From NCBI GenBank assembly GCA_018971775.1, contig JAGXAB010000028.1:1-64000 (forward strand): 64,000 nucleotides of DNA. The letters are read 5' to 3'. This document shows positions 46,271 to 56,529 of the stretch, one piece after another. The notes under the pieces were generated by a model. That model was given only the letters and a program-made list of their open reading frames with translations, had not been told where the DNA came from and searched no databases. The position numbers were made by a program, and so were the translations under genes. Source of the DNA: Cyanobacteria bacterium REEB67 (GTDB taxonomy: Bacteria > Cyanobacteriota > Vampirovibrionia > Obscuribacterales > Obscuribacteraceae). Every line of letters starts with the position of its first letter. Positions within the stretch are counted from its first letter, which is position 1.

Positions 46271-48385
46271 TTACTTGTCGTCGGAGACCTTCGAGTCGTC
46301 TGCATCGGGCGCCACGGGAGCGACCGGAGCGACAGACTCATCGGTGACCACCGGAGCGGTCGGGGCGGTCGGGGCTACCGGAGCAGCCGAGGCAGCGACG
46401 GCAGAGCCAGTGCTGGCGTCGAGCTTGAGCGGCAGGACAACGGCGCAGGCCGACTCGTTGCGGAGCTGACGGAATTCCGGTCCGAGGATCGTTTCCTTCT
46501 CCATCAGCACATCGACGATCTTGGAGAAGCAGTCCTTGTCGCGGATAATCATCGCCTTGACCTCGGCCAGGCACTCTTCGACGATGCGCTTGCATTCATT
46601 GTCGATGTCGTTGGCAAGCTGCGGGCCAAGCTGATGGCCGCTGGCCATCTGCTTACCGAGGAACGGATTGCCGCCGCCTTCGCCGATCGAAATCGGACCG
46701 AGCTTGGACATGCCGAATTCGGTGACCATGCGATGAGCGATGCTCCACGCCTGCTTGAAGTCGTTGGAGGCGCCGGTGTCGATCGTGTTCAGGATGACTT
46801 CCTGAGCGGCGCGGCCACCCATCGCCATCTTGATACGAGCGCGCATGTTGCCGTCGGTGTAACCGTAGCGATCGCCCGAAGGCATCGACATGGTGTAACC
46901 AAGCGCACGCGCGCGCGGCACGATCGTGATTTTGGTGACCGGGTCGCCACCCATATCACGCTCGAACATGTCCTGGGAAATCCAGGCGTGTCCGAGTTCG
47001 TGCACGGCGGTGTTGAGCATGTCGAGACGCGACATGCGCTTGGCCCGGCCTTCCTTCTTGGGACCCATCTGGACGCGGTCGGAAGCCTCATCGAGGTCTT
47101 CCAGCGTGATTTCCTCGGCCACCTTGGAAAGCTCGGAGCGACCGGCGCCCTTGGCGCTCAGTTCCTTGAGCTGCTTCTCTATGCGGTCGTCGGCGACGCG
47201 CGCACCTTCGTTCATCAGCTCGGCGAGCTGAGCACCCGAGAATCCGGGAGTATTGGAAGCGATCACATCGAGATCAACGCCCGGCGCGAGCTTCTTACCG
47301 CGGGCATGCACCTGGAGGATGCCGATACGGCCATGCTTGTCCGGCGCATCGACGAGGATGTGCAGACCGAGACGACCGGGACGGGTCAGAGCCGGATCGA
47401 GAATGTCCGGACGGTTGGTGGCGGCCATGATGATCAGGCCTTCATTGTCCTTGAAACCGTCCATCTCGACCAGGATCTGGTTGAGGGTCTGTTCGCGCTC
47501 GTCGTTGCCACCACCAACACCGGTACCGCGCTGACGGCCGACGGCATCGATTTCGTCGATGAAGAGCACGGCGGGACGCTTCTCGCGCCCCTTGGAGAAG
47601 AAGTCGCGGACGCGCGCGGCACCGACACCGACGTACATTTCCACGAAGTCCGAACCGGAAATCTCGTGGAATTCGGCACCCGCTTCGCCGGCCACAGCCT
47701 TGGCGAGCAGGGTCTTACCGTTGCCGGGATCACCGATCAGCAGCACGCCGGATGGCGCCTTGCCGCCGAGACGCTTCAAACGGCCCGGGTTGCGGAGATA
47801 GCTGACGATCTGCATCAGCTCATTCTTCGCCTCTTCCGCACCGGCCACGTCCTTGAACGTGACAATCTGCTGCGACTTGGGCGAGTCCTTGATCTTGGCG
47901 ATCTGGGCACGCTGGTTGTTGGCGGCATTGCCGACACCACGCATGACGAACCAGATCACGCCGAAGATGAGGATCATCGGCAGGAAGCCGAGCAGCACAT
48001 CGAGGAAGCCCTTACTGGTCTTGCTGGCGTCCTGAGGGACGTTGGCCTTAGCCGCGGCTTCGAGGATCTTGCTCGTGCCGGCTTCGCCGGGCACTTCGAC
48101 GGTCGACTTGTGACCATCGGTATGGAGGACGACGACCTGCTGGACGTTGCCGTTATCGTCCTTGACGAATGTTAGATGTTTGATGTCCTTGGAGTCATTG
48201 TTGAGTTCGTTGGTGAGCGTGTCGTAGCCGATCACGTCATCAGCGGGAACGACCGTCGTCACCGTTTTGCCGTTCACCATGGTAGTGGTGGTGCCGGCCT
48301 GCCGGGTCTGTTGCTGGAACATCGGTCCAAGCAGCAGAGCACCGCAAACAATGGCGATTATCGCGAAGATTGTTTTTCGATTCAT
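46271..48385 (-). CDS. ftsH: ATP-dependent zinc metalloprotease FtsH
   Basis: [63 protein letters not shown] (HExxH), [10 protein letters not shown]. Confidence 0.93.
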   Translation of the reverse strand: MNRKTIFAIIAIVCGALLLGPMFQQQTRQAGTTTTMVNGKTVTTVVPADDVIGYDTLTNELNNDSKDIKHLTFVKDDNGNVQQVVVLHTDGHKSTVEVPGEAGTSKILEAAAKANVPQDASKTSKGFLDVLLGFLPMILIFGVIWFVMRGVGNAANNQRAQIAKIKDSPKSQQIVTFKDVAGAEEAKNELMQIVSYLRNPGRLKRLGGKAPSGVLLIGDPGNGKTLLAKAVAGEAGAEFHEISGSDFVEMYVGVGAARVRDFFSKGREKRPAVLFIDEIDAVGRQRGTGVGGGNDEREQTLNQILVEMDGFKDNEGLIIMAATNRPDILDPALTRPGRLGLHILVDAPDKHGRIGILQVHARGKKLAPGVDLDVIASNTPGFSGAQLAELMNEGARVADDRIEKQLKELSAKGAGRSELSKVAEEITLEDLDEASDRVQMGPKKEGRAKRMSRLDMLNTAVHELGHAWISQDMFERDMGGDPVTKITIVPRARALGYTMSMPSGDRYGYTDGNMRARIKMAMGGRAAQEVILNTIDTGASNDFKQAWSIAHRMVTEFGMSKLGPISIGEGGGNPFLGKQMASGHQLGPQLANDIDNECKRIVEECLAEVKAMIIRDKDCFSKIVDVLMEKETILGPEFRQLRNESACAVVLPLKLDASTGSAVAASAAPVAPTAPTAPVVTDESVAPVAPVAPDADDSKVSDDK

Positions 48386-48464
48386 ATGAGCCTCTCAGTC
48401 AAGAGTCGGAGCAATAAGCTCCGCAGGGAGCGTTACGCTCCTGTTGAAGATGGTGGGGAAGAAC

Positions 48465-49043
48465 TCAGGAGAGCACTGCCGTGGGCGGAGCGTCATCGGC
48501 CTTGGGAGGACGGATGACGCCGAGCTTGATCATGCGAGCACGGGTCACCTCTTCCGCCGTCGTATTGCCCCACTCCTGGGCAGCAAAAAGCTGCTCGAAG
48601 AGCGCGGTTTCGACGGGGTGGCCGATTTCGGCCCAGGCGGCGATCGTCTCCGGCTGACCGGCGACACGCTGGCCGCGACGGCTCAGATAGGCCTCGCCGG
48701 TGATCACGTTGAAGGTATATTCGACGCGCTCGGCGGCATCGAGTTCGTCCTTGGCGGCGCGCAGGCCGATCGAGGCGAGACGTGCGGGCTGGCCGATCTT
48801 GGCCCATTCCTCACGGCTGCGATCGCTTCCTTCGACGACGGTGCCGTCAGCAGCCACGAGAATGTGACCACTCGATGCATCCGGCGTAACGACGTAGCGA
48901 TACTTGCCATTGCTCTTCTTCGAACCATCGGCAAGCTCAAGCGCCTTGACCCAGGATTTCAGTCCGAAGATCATGAAGCCTTTGGCCTTCTTGAGGGAAC
49001 GTGCCGGGTCGACAGAAGCCGGGGATTTCCGGTTCTTTTGCAT
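48465..49043 (-). CDS. Hypothetical protein
   Basis: 193-aa ORF with AAAGGA SD before ATG; same strand upstream of ftsH. Confidence 0.6.
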   Translation of the reverse strand: MQKNRKSPASVDPARSLKKAKGFMIFGLKSWVKALELADGSKKSNGKYRYVVTPDASSGHILVAADGTVVEGSDRSREEWAKIGQPARLASIGLRAAKDELDAAERVEYTFNVITGEAYLSRRGQRVAGQPETIAAWAEIGHPVETALFEQLFAAQEWGNTTAEEVTRARMIKLGVIRPPKADDAPPTAVLS

Positions 49044-49935
49044 TATGTATTCCTTTCGGTCGGTGAAACGACAGGTCAAACGACCTGCCGCAGTTATTTT
49101 TCGGGTCTTTTATGTTTGCCTCCGTCGATGGAACCCATGACCATCGACAGCGCGTCAAGAGTGGCACTGGCTCAAACGAGCAAGCACCAGATTGGTTTGA
49201 ACCGCAGCCCTTCTTCAAAGCGGTTCCGAAATCGAAAGCAACGCGGCCATCGACTTCTAACCACCACAGGACGCGTGCCACAAAGGCAATTCACCGCTGT
49301 AAAAGCGTGCGCCGCATAGAAACCCACAGGGATCTCTATCTTCTGGAAAACTCTTTCAACTCTGGAAACGATATGCGATAACCAGTGCAAGGAGCTTTAG
49401 GTGGCTGAAGCAAAACCCGTGATAGACCCGAGAACGGAAGTTCTCGTAAAAATTAAAGCTCAAGATGCGTGATTGAGGCTCTTGGTTAATTTGGGTCTGG
49501 AAGGGGAGAAGAAGGGTACTGAACGAAGTTACGAATGACGGCCGTCTACAAGCAAGAACATCGATCTAACTTCACTTAATAAAGAGCCTGCTTTTAATAA
49601 GAGCCTGATCACGCAGCAATACACCGAGCTATCGGATGCGTTGCAAGAGCCGGAGCCGGAGAAGTAAAGAGCCGCGGATACAGCCGCAGCAATTAGCGCG
49701 GCACCTTTAACTTGACATCAAGCGGCTCAGGTCATCCTGGATCGCCTTGCCAAGCGAATCTTGCCAAGCGCTGCCGTGAGCCTCGCAATTTGCGCAACAC
49801 GAGCACAGGACGGAAGCCAAGCACCCGCGGAAAAAGGCAGTCAAATTCAGCAAACATACAGGTCAATAGCAGCTTTTGCTGATACATTCAATAATCCGAA
49901 GCCAGAGCCAGTGATATACGACGAAGAGGCCGCCA

Positions 49936-50754
49936 ATGCTCAAGCAATTATTCGACGCAGAAAAACCAGTGATCGGTGTCGTGCACCTTTTGCCACTGCC
50001 CGGCTCGCCAAGATTCACCGGTGATCTCGAAGCAGTTTTGCTACGCGCCGAGCAAGAAGCGACAGCACTGGCAAGCGGTGGCGCCCACGGTATCATCATC
50101 GAAAATTTCTTCGACACGCCTTTTGTCAAAAATCGGGTTGATACGGCAACCGCTTGCGCCATGACACTTGCGGTCAAAAGAATTGCCACCATCTGCGATC
50201 TGCCGATTGGTGTCAATGTCCTGCGCAACGATGGTCTGACAGCCCTGGCCGTTGCCGCCACCGGCGGCGCTCAATTTATCCGGGTCAATGTCCTGAGCGG
50301 CGCCATGGTCACAGACCAGGGACTGATCGAAGGCGAGGCACACGACCTTCACATGTATCGCCGCGTGCTCTCGGCCCAGGGCTCGGTGCGCATCCTCGCC
50401 GACGTCATGGTCAAACATGCCAGCCCTCTTGGCGTGGGCACGGACATCGCTCAGGCGGCCAAAGACACAGTCTTGCGCGGCCTGGCCGACGGCCTGATCG
50501 TCAGCGGTGCGGCGACAGGATCGCCACCCAACTGGGATGATTTGAACAAAGTGCGCCAGGCTCTGCCCGACACACCTATTCTGATCGGCAGCGGTGCCAG
50601 CATCGACAACTGCAGTGCCTTGCTTGCCATTGCCAATGGTGTCATCGTCGCCAGCTCACTTAAGCGTCAGGGACTGGTACAAAACCCGATCGATGTCGAG
50701 CGCGTAAGGGCCTTAGTCAAAGCCGTCCAGGCTGGACACAAAGAAGAAGTCTGA
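49936..50754 (+). CDS. btpA: BtpA/SgcQ-family protein
   Basis: VIGVVHLLPLPGSPRFTGDLEAVLLRAEQEATALASGGAHGIIIENFFDTPF; VNVLRNDGLTALAVAATGGAQFIRVNV; LIVSGAATGSP. Confidence 0.85.
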   Translation: MLKQLFDAEKPVIGVVHLLPLPGSPRFTGDLEAVLLRAEQEATALASGGAHGIIIENFFDTPFVKNRVDTATACAMTLAVKRIATICDLPIGVNVLRNDGLTALAVAATGGAQFIRVNVLSGAMVTDQGLIEGEAHDLHMYRRVLSAQGSVRILADVMVKHASPLGVGTDIAQAAKDTVLRGLADGLIVSGAATGSPPNWDDLNKVRQALPDTPILIGSGASIDNCSALLAIANGVIVASSLKRQGLVQNPIDVERVRALVKAVQAGHKEEV

Positions 50755-50831
50755 CGGTTTCCAGCTCGGCCCAATGTTTAGCTGGCGCGGTATTGGTCGC
50801 CGGCAATCGCAGCGCGACTCCGTCGCGCCAC

Positions 50832-51647
50832 TCACTCGGGCGGCTCGGCCGGTCCACCGAAAAATTGGTGCTGCTGCCGCTCCTGGCGATCGACCATGTC
50901 TTTGAAAGCACTTAAGTCATTTTCGGATCGAAGCTCGCCCAAAATCCGATCGAAATCGGCATCGGCCTGATACATCCAACATTTCACCCGGTCCACCCAG
51001 ATCACCATATCGACAACAGAGCGACTGATGTCCTCGTTGTCCTGCTTGAGCCGCGCCACCACCCAGTCCGGCAGCTCGACCTGATTGCCGCGCGCACCGG
51101 GACCGGGAGCGCTTTCGACGATGCCGCTCGAGAGCCAGTATGCGACAGTATGGACAAATTCACGGCGAGAAAGCCCGAGCGATGCCAGCGCATCGGCCAG
51201 AGTACGCACACCGTCGAGCCTGTCGACACCAACGAGGCTACTCCCCGCCTCCAGATCTTCCTGTCCGCTTTTAGAGAGTCGCAAAACAGACCGGGGGCTG
51301 ATACCAAGCTCACTTAAATAATTTTTGTCCTGGGCGTAGAGAAGGCCTTCTCGCAGCATTTTTTCAAAGGTATCGTCACGACCGGAAAAAGTAATCGTGC
51401 GAGGGATGTCACCAATCTGCCCTTCAGAAAAAGCGAAAGTGCCGCTCTCCCACAAAAAAAGCTCGAAGAGAGCATCTTTACCTGTCACACCTTCCGCTTC
51501 GACATGTACCGGATAGCCTTCCTCGATGAAGATCGAAGCCTGGCGCGCCCCTTGCAATAAAGTGATGCGTCCGGACAAGCCCCCACTCCTGACAAGCTGG
51601 AGGAGATTGGCAAAATTGACCTTGGATAGTTCGCCCGATAGCTGCAT
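50832..51647 (-). CDS. DUF4388 (PatA N-terminal-like) protein
   Basis: MQLSGELSKVNFANLLQLVRSGGLSGRITLLQGARQASIFIEEGYPVHVEAEGVTGKDALFELFLWESGTFAF. Confidence 0.75.
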   Translation of the reverse strand: MQLSGELSKVNFANLLQLVRSGGLSGRITLLQGARQASIFIEEGYPVHVEAEGVTGKDALFELFLWESGTFAFSEGQIGDIPRTITFSGRDDTFEKMLREGLLYAQDKNYLSELGISPRSVLRLSKSGQEDLEAGSSLVGVDRLDGVRTLADALASLGLSRREFVHTVAYWLSSGIVESAPGPGARGNQVELPDWVVARLKQDNEDISRSVVDMVIWVDRVKCWMYQADADFDRILGELRSENDLSAFKDMVDRQERQQHQFFGGPAEPPE

Positions 51648-51787
51648 GGTCCTCAGTATAGCGGCTCGCGGGCGATTTGCCCTCTTTGCGCTTCTTACTT
51701 AACGAGAGGCAAAGTGTGCCCTGTGGTCCTACCCTGTTGGGATATACTGACCCCTCAGCCATTTCACCAAGGAGTTAACTCTCAGCC

Positions 51788-53275
51788 ATGACTACCCAAG
51801 GGTCAGCCAGTACCGTAAACGACGCCGAGTTGCACAGCGAAGACCTGGAAGAAAAAGGTCTTGACGCTGAAAAAGCGCGCTGGTACACAGACACCGTAAT
51901 CAACGCCGAGCTAGCCGATTACGCGCCGGTCAAAGGCTGCATGGTGATCCGCCCCTATGGCTACGCCCTCTGGGAAAATATCCGCAACGCCCTCGATGAG
52001 ATGATCAAAGAGACAGGTCACCAGAACGCCTATTTCCCGCTTCTCATCCCCGAATCTTTTCTCAAAAAAGAAGCTCAGCACGTCGAAGGCTTCGCCCCCG
52101 AACTCGCCGTCGTCACCCATGGCGGCAACAAAAAGCTCGACGAGCCCCTGATTGTCAGACCGACTTCCGAGACAATCATCAACCATATGTTTGCCAAATG
52201 GGTCCAATCCTGGCGCGATCTGCCCCTGCTGATCAACCAGTGGGCCAATGTCGTACGCTGGGAAATGCGCACCAGACTTTTCCTCCGCACCACCGAGTTT
52301 CTCTGGCAAGAGGGCCACACCGCCCATGCCACGGAAGTGGAAGCGGAAGAAGAAGCGAAGAAAATGCTCGAATGCTATCGCAAGCTGGCTGAAGACTGGA
52401 TGGCCCTGCCTGTTTTGACCGGCGAAAAGACCGAGCGCGAAAGATTTGCCGGTGCCGTGCGCACCTATTGCATCGAAGCGATGATGAGAGACGGCAAGGC
52501 CCTGCAGGCTGGTACATCGCACTTCCTTGGCCAGAATTTCGCCAGGGCCTTCGACATCAAATTCCAGAGTCAGGCCGGTGAGCTCGAATATGCCTGGCAG
52601 ACGAGCTGGGGCGTTTCGACCCGCCTGGTCGGTGCCGTCGTCCTCGGCCATGGTGACGAAAAAGGTCTTGTACTGCCGCCGCGCATTGCACCGATTCAAG
52701 TTGTGATCGTGCCGATCTATAAAACAGACGAAGAAAAAGCTCTGGTCGTCGCCCGTTGCGAAGAAATCAAAGCACTGCTTGCCGCTGAAAAGATCCGCGT
52801 CGAATTCGACAACCGCGACAATTACACCCCCGGTTACAAATTCAACCACTGGGAGCTGCGTGGGGTGCCTCTGCGTCTCAATATCGGACCGAGAGACGTG
52901 GCCAATAATGTCGTCGAGATCGCCCGCCGCGACACCATGGAGAAAATCCGCGGCGTAGCGCAAGGCGGGCTGGTCAACGAAATCAGCGGTTTACTGGTCG
53001 CCATTCAGAAAAATATTTTCGACAAAGCCCTCGCCTTCAGACAGACGAACACTGTCAAAGTGAGCACTTACGACGAATTTAAAAAAGTTCTGGAGAAAGG
53101 CAATGTCTTCATCGAAACGCACTGGGACGGCAGTAGTGACGATGAAGGCAAAGTCAAAGAGGAAACCAAGGCAACGATTCGTGCCGTGCCCTTCAACTTC
53201 GAGCCGGTCGAAGGCAAGTGCATGCTGACAGGACGCCCGACTACCAGACGAGTCATATTCGCTCGCTCTTATTGA
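51788..53275 (+). CDS. proS: Prolyl-tRNA synthetase, archaeal/eukaryal type
   Basis: [94 protein letters not shown]. Confidence 0.95.
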   Translation: MTTQGSASTVNDAELHSEDLEEKGLDAEKARWYTDTVINAELADYAPVKGCMVIRPYGYALWENIRNALDEMIKETGHQNAYFPLLIPESFLKKEAQHVEGFAPELAVVTHGGNKKLDEPLIVRPTSETIINHMFAKWVQSWRDLPLLINQWANVVRWEMRTRLFLRTTEFLWQEGHTAHATEVEAEEEAKKMLECYRKLAEDWMALPVLTGEKTERERFAGAVRTYCIEAMMRDGKALQAGTSHFLGQNFARAFDIKFQSQAGELEYAWQTSWGVSTRLVGAVVLGHGDEKGLVLPPRIAPIQVVIVPIYKTDEEKALVVARCEEIKALLAAEKIRVEFDNRDNYTPGYKFNHWELRGVPLRLNIGPRDVANNVVEIARRDTMEKIRGVAQGGLVNEISGLLVAIQKNIFDKALAFRQTNTVKVSTYDEFKKVLEKGNVFIETHWDGSSDDEGKVKEETKATIRAVPFNFEPVEGKCMLTGRPTTRRVIFARSY

Positions 53276-53297
53276 GCCTTATTCTCGAGCCAAAGAA

Positions 53298-53711
53298 ATG
53301 AAACAGAAAATCCAGGACCGCTTGGACGTGCAAGCGCTCAGTGTGCGTTACGCCAATGCTCTCGATTGCGAAGACCTGGAGGCCTGGCTCGAAACATGGG
53401 CTCCAGACGGCGTCTGGGAAGGAGCAGCCGGCCGCTATGTAGGACTGGCTCAGCTGGCCAAGTTGCCGGGGGACCTCGGTGCTCGCGTCCAGGGCAAACG
53501 GCACGTGATGAGCAACTTCGTCGTAACCGGCGAAGGTGACGAGCTGCGCCAGCAGTGTTACATGCTTATTTTTGAAAAAGGCAGCGCCCGGGGTTTGATT
53601 GCCACCGGCGTCTACGAAGACGTTGTAAAGCGTATCCATGGTCAGTGGAAGTTTGCCCATCGCAAACTCGAGCTCAACTTCCAGTTGGCCAATATTTCGG
53701 ACAAGACTTAG
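53298..53711 (+). CDS. SnoaL-like/NTF2-fold protein
   Basis: LDVQALSVRYANALDCEDLEAWLETWAPDGVWEGAAG..KRHVMSNFVVTGEGDEL pattern. Confidence 0.7.
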   Translation: MKQKIQDRLDVQALSVRYANALDCEDLEAWLETWAPDGVWEGAAGRYVGLAQLAKLPGDLGARVQGKRHVMSNFVVTGEGDELRQQCYMLIFEKGSARGLIATGVYEDVVKRIHGQWKFAHRKLELNFQLANISDKT

Positions 53712-53995
53712 GAAAATCGAGCAGCGCCGCGAAAATTCCGACAGTTAAGCAAGGATCCGGTTACCAAGAGCACCGATTAGCGCATCACTTGGAAACACCT
53801 TCTTCTGCATTTAACTCGCCATCCGCGTGCGCGTCAGACCAGGAAATAATCGCTGGCATATTGCATTGGCGAGGGCTGTGCGCTTAAGGTCGAAATATAA
53901 ATCTTTCCCCAAGAGCCCCCATTTTTAAATCTGGAATTTTCCCACTTAATTTCAAAACTTTCTCTTCAACCGAATAACTAGCATACAGGTGTCTC

Positions 53996-54532
53996 ATGAA
54001 ACGCTTAGCCAAGCAATTCGGGACTTCGCTGGTTAAGGCACTGGTACTCTCACCAACCCTGGTGAAAGACCTGGCAGAATTGCGCGCCCATGGCATCAAA
54101 ATCCGCCGCGTCGACAACAAACTGTCCAACACTTTTGCCGAAAGCGACCCCCGTAAGAAAATCATCTACATCGGCAAGAACTGTCCGATTTCCTACCAGC
54201 TCACTGCCATAGCCCACGAAAAGTATCACGTCCTGACCAGACTGACGCCCGCAGCCGATCCCAACAAAATCAAGCGCGGCCAGTTCGTCAGCGAGTGCTT
54301 CCAGTGCGAAATGAATGCCACCGTCCATGACTTGATGGTCGCCGGCGAATTGCAGGCGGCAGGACTGGAGATGGACGCTCATACCCTCGACCTGCTCACA
54401 GTCTATCAAACAGGCGGCAGGAGGGCTCTGCGCAAGCGCTTGTCCGAAGCCACGACCTCCAACACCGGCCAGACCTACCGCGCGTATTACGGACAGATCT
54501 GGGACGACGCCGAAGAAGCACTCTGGGTTTAG
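53996..54532 (+). CDS. Putative small zincin-like metallopeptidase
   Basis: KKIIYIGKNCPISYQLTAIAHEKYHVLT (HExxH) and downstream ECFQCEMNATVHD as possible third ligand region. Confidence 0.5.
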   Translation: MKRLAKQFGTSLVKALVLSPTLVKDLAELRAHGIKIRRVDNKLSNTFAESDPRKKIIYIGKNCPISYQLTAIAHEKYHVLTRLTPAADPNKIKRGQFVSECFQCEMNATVHDLMVAGELQAAGLEMDAHTLDLLTVYQTGGRRALRKRLSEATTSNTGQTYRAYYGQIWDDAEEALWV

Positions 54533-54799
54533 GACATGGCAAATAATTGAAGAGAGTCGGGATTTCGAGAGCAAGTTGATTGGCTTGCTCTGATGATTTC
54601 CCGGCTTCTTCAAAAGGCAATAGCTACTAAGCAAAATAGTAAAAAAACACCGAAGAAGAAGAAAGCGGTAGTTCGGAGGGAGCAAAAGGCTCAGGCCGAA
54701 CCTTCCGGGGCTCGCTCTCTAAAATCGGCAATCGAGCCGACCTTAGAAAGCGAGCGTTGGAGTTTCTGTTCGGTTTTATAAACGTGACGGAGAAGAAGA

Positions 54800-54858
54800 G
54801 GGAGCCGGATCGTGATGTCTCTGACGATAGAGCCAGGGCGGGGCACGATCCGGCTCCC
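54800..54858. terminator. Bidirectional hairpin between convergent genes
   Basis: 15-bp perfect stem GGGAGCCGGATCGTG / CACGATCCGGCTCCC. Confidence 0.8.
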
Positions 54859-54869
54859 AGTTTTAAATC

Positions 54870-55865
54870 TTAGCCAAACTTCTGCCTCCGGCGCCGGATG
54901 ACGCCAGACAGCCAACGCACCGCGGTCAGGACCCTGAGGGCCGGCCGGCGGAAATAGCCGTCTATTCCGAGCCTGACGGCAAGAGCGGCGGCCAGGCCGG
55001 CCAAATTGACGAGCAGCCAGCGCACTGCCTGCCAGACCAGGCATAAGCCGTTCCAGACGCCGGTGACGCTGGCTCGGATGATCGCAGCCGGCACATCGAG
55101 AGCGATCTCGAACAGGTAGCGGCTGCGTCCCGGGGGGCGCTTGGGTACGATCACAGGTGGTGTGGCCGAGGGCTTAAGCCAGGCCGAGATCACCAATACC
55201 GCGCCAACCAGGGCGCCAAAGCTCATCCCACCGGCATGATCCCAGAAGCCGATCGTGGCGGCCTTGGCAAAGGAGATGTTATGGATGGCGATCCAGATGC
55301 TGATAGCCTGCATCAGGATGAAGTCCAGGATGAAGAGGAAGGCGCTGGACACGAAGGGCAGCGGGATGGGGCTGACTGGCACCCAGCCTTCCACTTCGGC
55401 ACGAGGGAAGAGCACTATATACGCGCCCATGACACCGCCAATGGCGCCACTTGCTCCCAGGCCCGTACCAAATCCGGTCGGGTCGAAATACACTTGGGCC
55501 AAACCGGCCACGAGCCCGGCCATCAGGTAGAAGGCGGTAAAGCGTTTCCAGCCGAGCCTGGCTTCCACAGCCGGTGCGAAGGTGAAGAAAAAGCACATGT
55601 TGCCGAAGATGTGCTCAAATCCACCGTGCAAAAACATCGGTATGAAGAGCGCAGCCAGGCAGGTGAGGATCGGATGCAGGTGACCGCTCTGCACGGCGTT
55701 GATGAGCTCGTGCCGCGACAGAAGCCAGCCCTGGATCGTGCTGTTGAGTTGTCCGACACTCGTGAAGGACAGCTCGAAGATGAACATCAGAATGTTCGCG
55801 GCGACGATTGTCACCGTGGCCCACGGGAAGGTCAGATAGCGCAGATTGTCTTTCAGCGGAAACAT
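54870..55865 (-). CDS. Rhomboid-family intramembrane serine protease
   Basis: HGGFEHIFGNMCFFFTFAPAVEARLG, GLGASGAIGGVMGAY (GxSG), GFWDHAGGMSFGALVG (catalytic His). Confidence 0.88.
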   Translation of the reverse strand: MFPLKDNLRYLTFPWATVTIVAANILMFIFELSFTSVGQLNSTIQGWLLSRHELINAVQSGHLHPILTCLAALFIPMFLHGGFEHIFGNMCFFFTFAPAVEARLGWKRFTAFYLMAGLVAGLAQVYFDPTGFGTGLGASGAIGGVMGAYIVLFPRAEVEGWVPVSPIPLPFVSSAFLFILDFILMQAISIWIAIHNISFAKAATIGFWDHAGGMSFGALVGAVLVISAWLKPSATPPVIVPKRPPGRSRYLFEIALDVPAAIIRASVTGVWNGLCLVWQAVRWLLVNLAGLAAALAVRLGIDGYFRRPALRVLTAVRWLSGVIRRRRQKFG

Positions 55866-55866
55866 C

Positions 55867-56430
55867 TCAGTTCTCCCCTGAATGGCGTTGGTTGTGCCGG
55901 TCGCAAGCAGGATCCAAATCCTGGCTCTGCGGGCCGCCAAACTCCGGCGCCGGCTCGCTGCTATCGAGTGCGGCCTGCAACTGCTCTCGCCTGATGCGAT
56001 TGTGGTAATAAGCAGTGTAGGCGACGAGCAGGATTAGCATGATGGCAATCCTGATTGGCGTCCAGATCACTGGCAAAATCTTGAGCAGGGTGGCCCAGAT
56101 TTTGTGCAGGATGCTGATCTGACGGTGGAATAAACCTGGCACTACTCCGGCCTGTTCCGGCCGAGTGGAAGGATGGGCCGCTGGTTGTACGGCGGTCTTG
56201 TCAGGGCTGGTCGGTGCCACCACCACTGGTGAAGTGGCGGGCTGGGCCGTCAGCGTGGGCAGGCTCACTGCCGGTACGCTAAGACCCGGGGCCTGGGGCC
56301 CTTGCGGGGCTCCGTCGACCGTCATGGCCTGGGCCGCTGGCACGAGCCATGTCGGCCAGGGGGCGCACAGCATGCCGGCCATAATCAAGCCTGCAACACT
56401 GAGCGCGACTATTGCGCGTCGAAAGGACAT
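55867..56430 (-). CDS. Hypothetical membrane protein
   Basis: Signal peptide plus one TM; in the minus-strand Bat-like operon. Confidence 0.55.
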   Translation of the reverse strand: MSFRRAIVALSVAGLIMAGMLCAPWPTWLVPAAQAMTVDGAPQGPQAPGLSVPAVSLPTLTAQPATSPVVVAPTSPDKTAVQPAAHPSTRPEQAGVVPGLFHRQISILHKIWATLLKILPVIWTPIRIAIMLILLVAYTAYYHNRIRREQLQAALDSSEPAPEFGGPQSQDLDPACDRHNQRHSGEN

Positions 56431-56529
56431 TGTTTTTCTCCTTGGTTGTGAAAAGCCAGGTCTGTGTCAGCCGTATCGCTCTCCCCGTAAAGGAAGCGGC
56501 GATACAGCTGCCTTCAGACCAGATATTCG

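Noticed and set aside
46634-48175. 513-aa plus-strand ORF
   Set aside because: Antisense shadow of ftsH.
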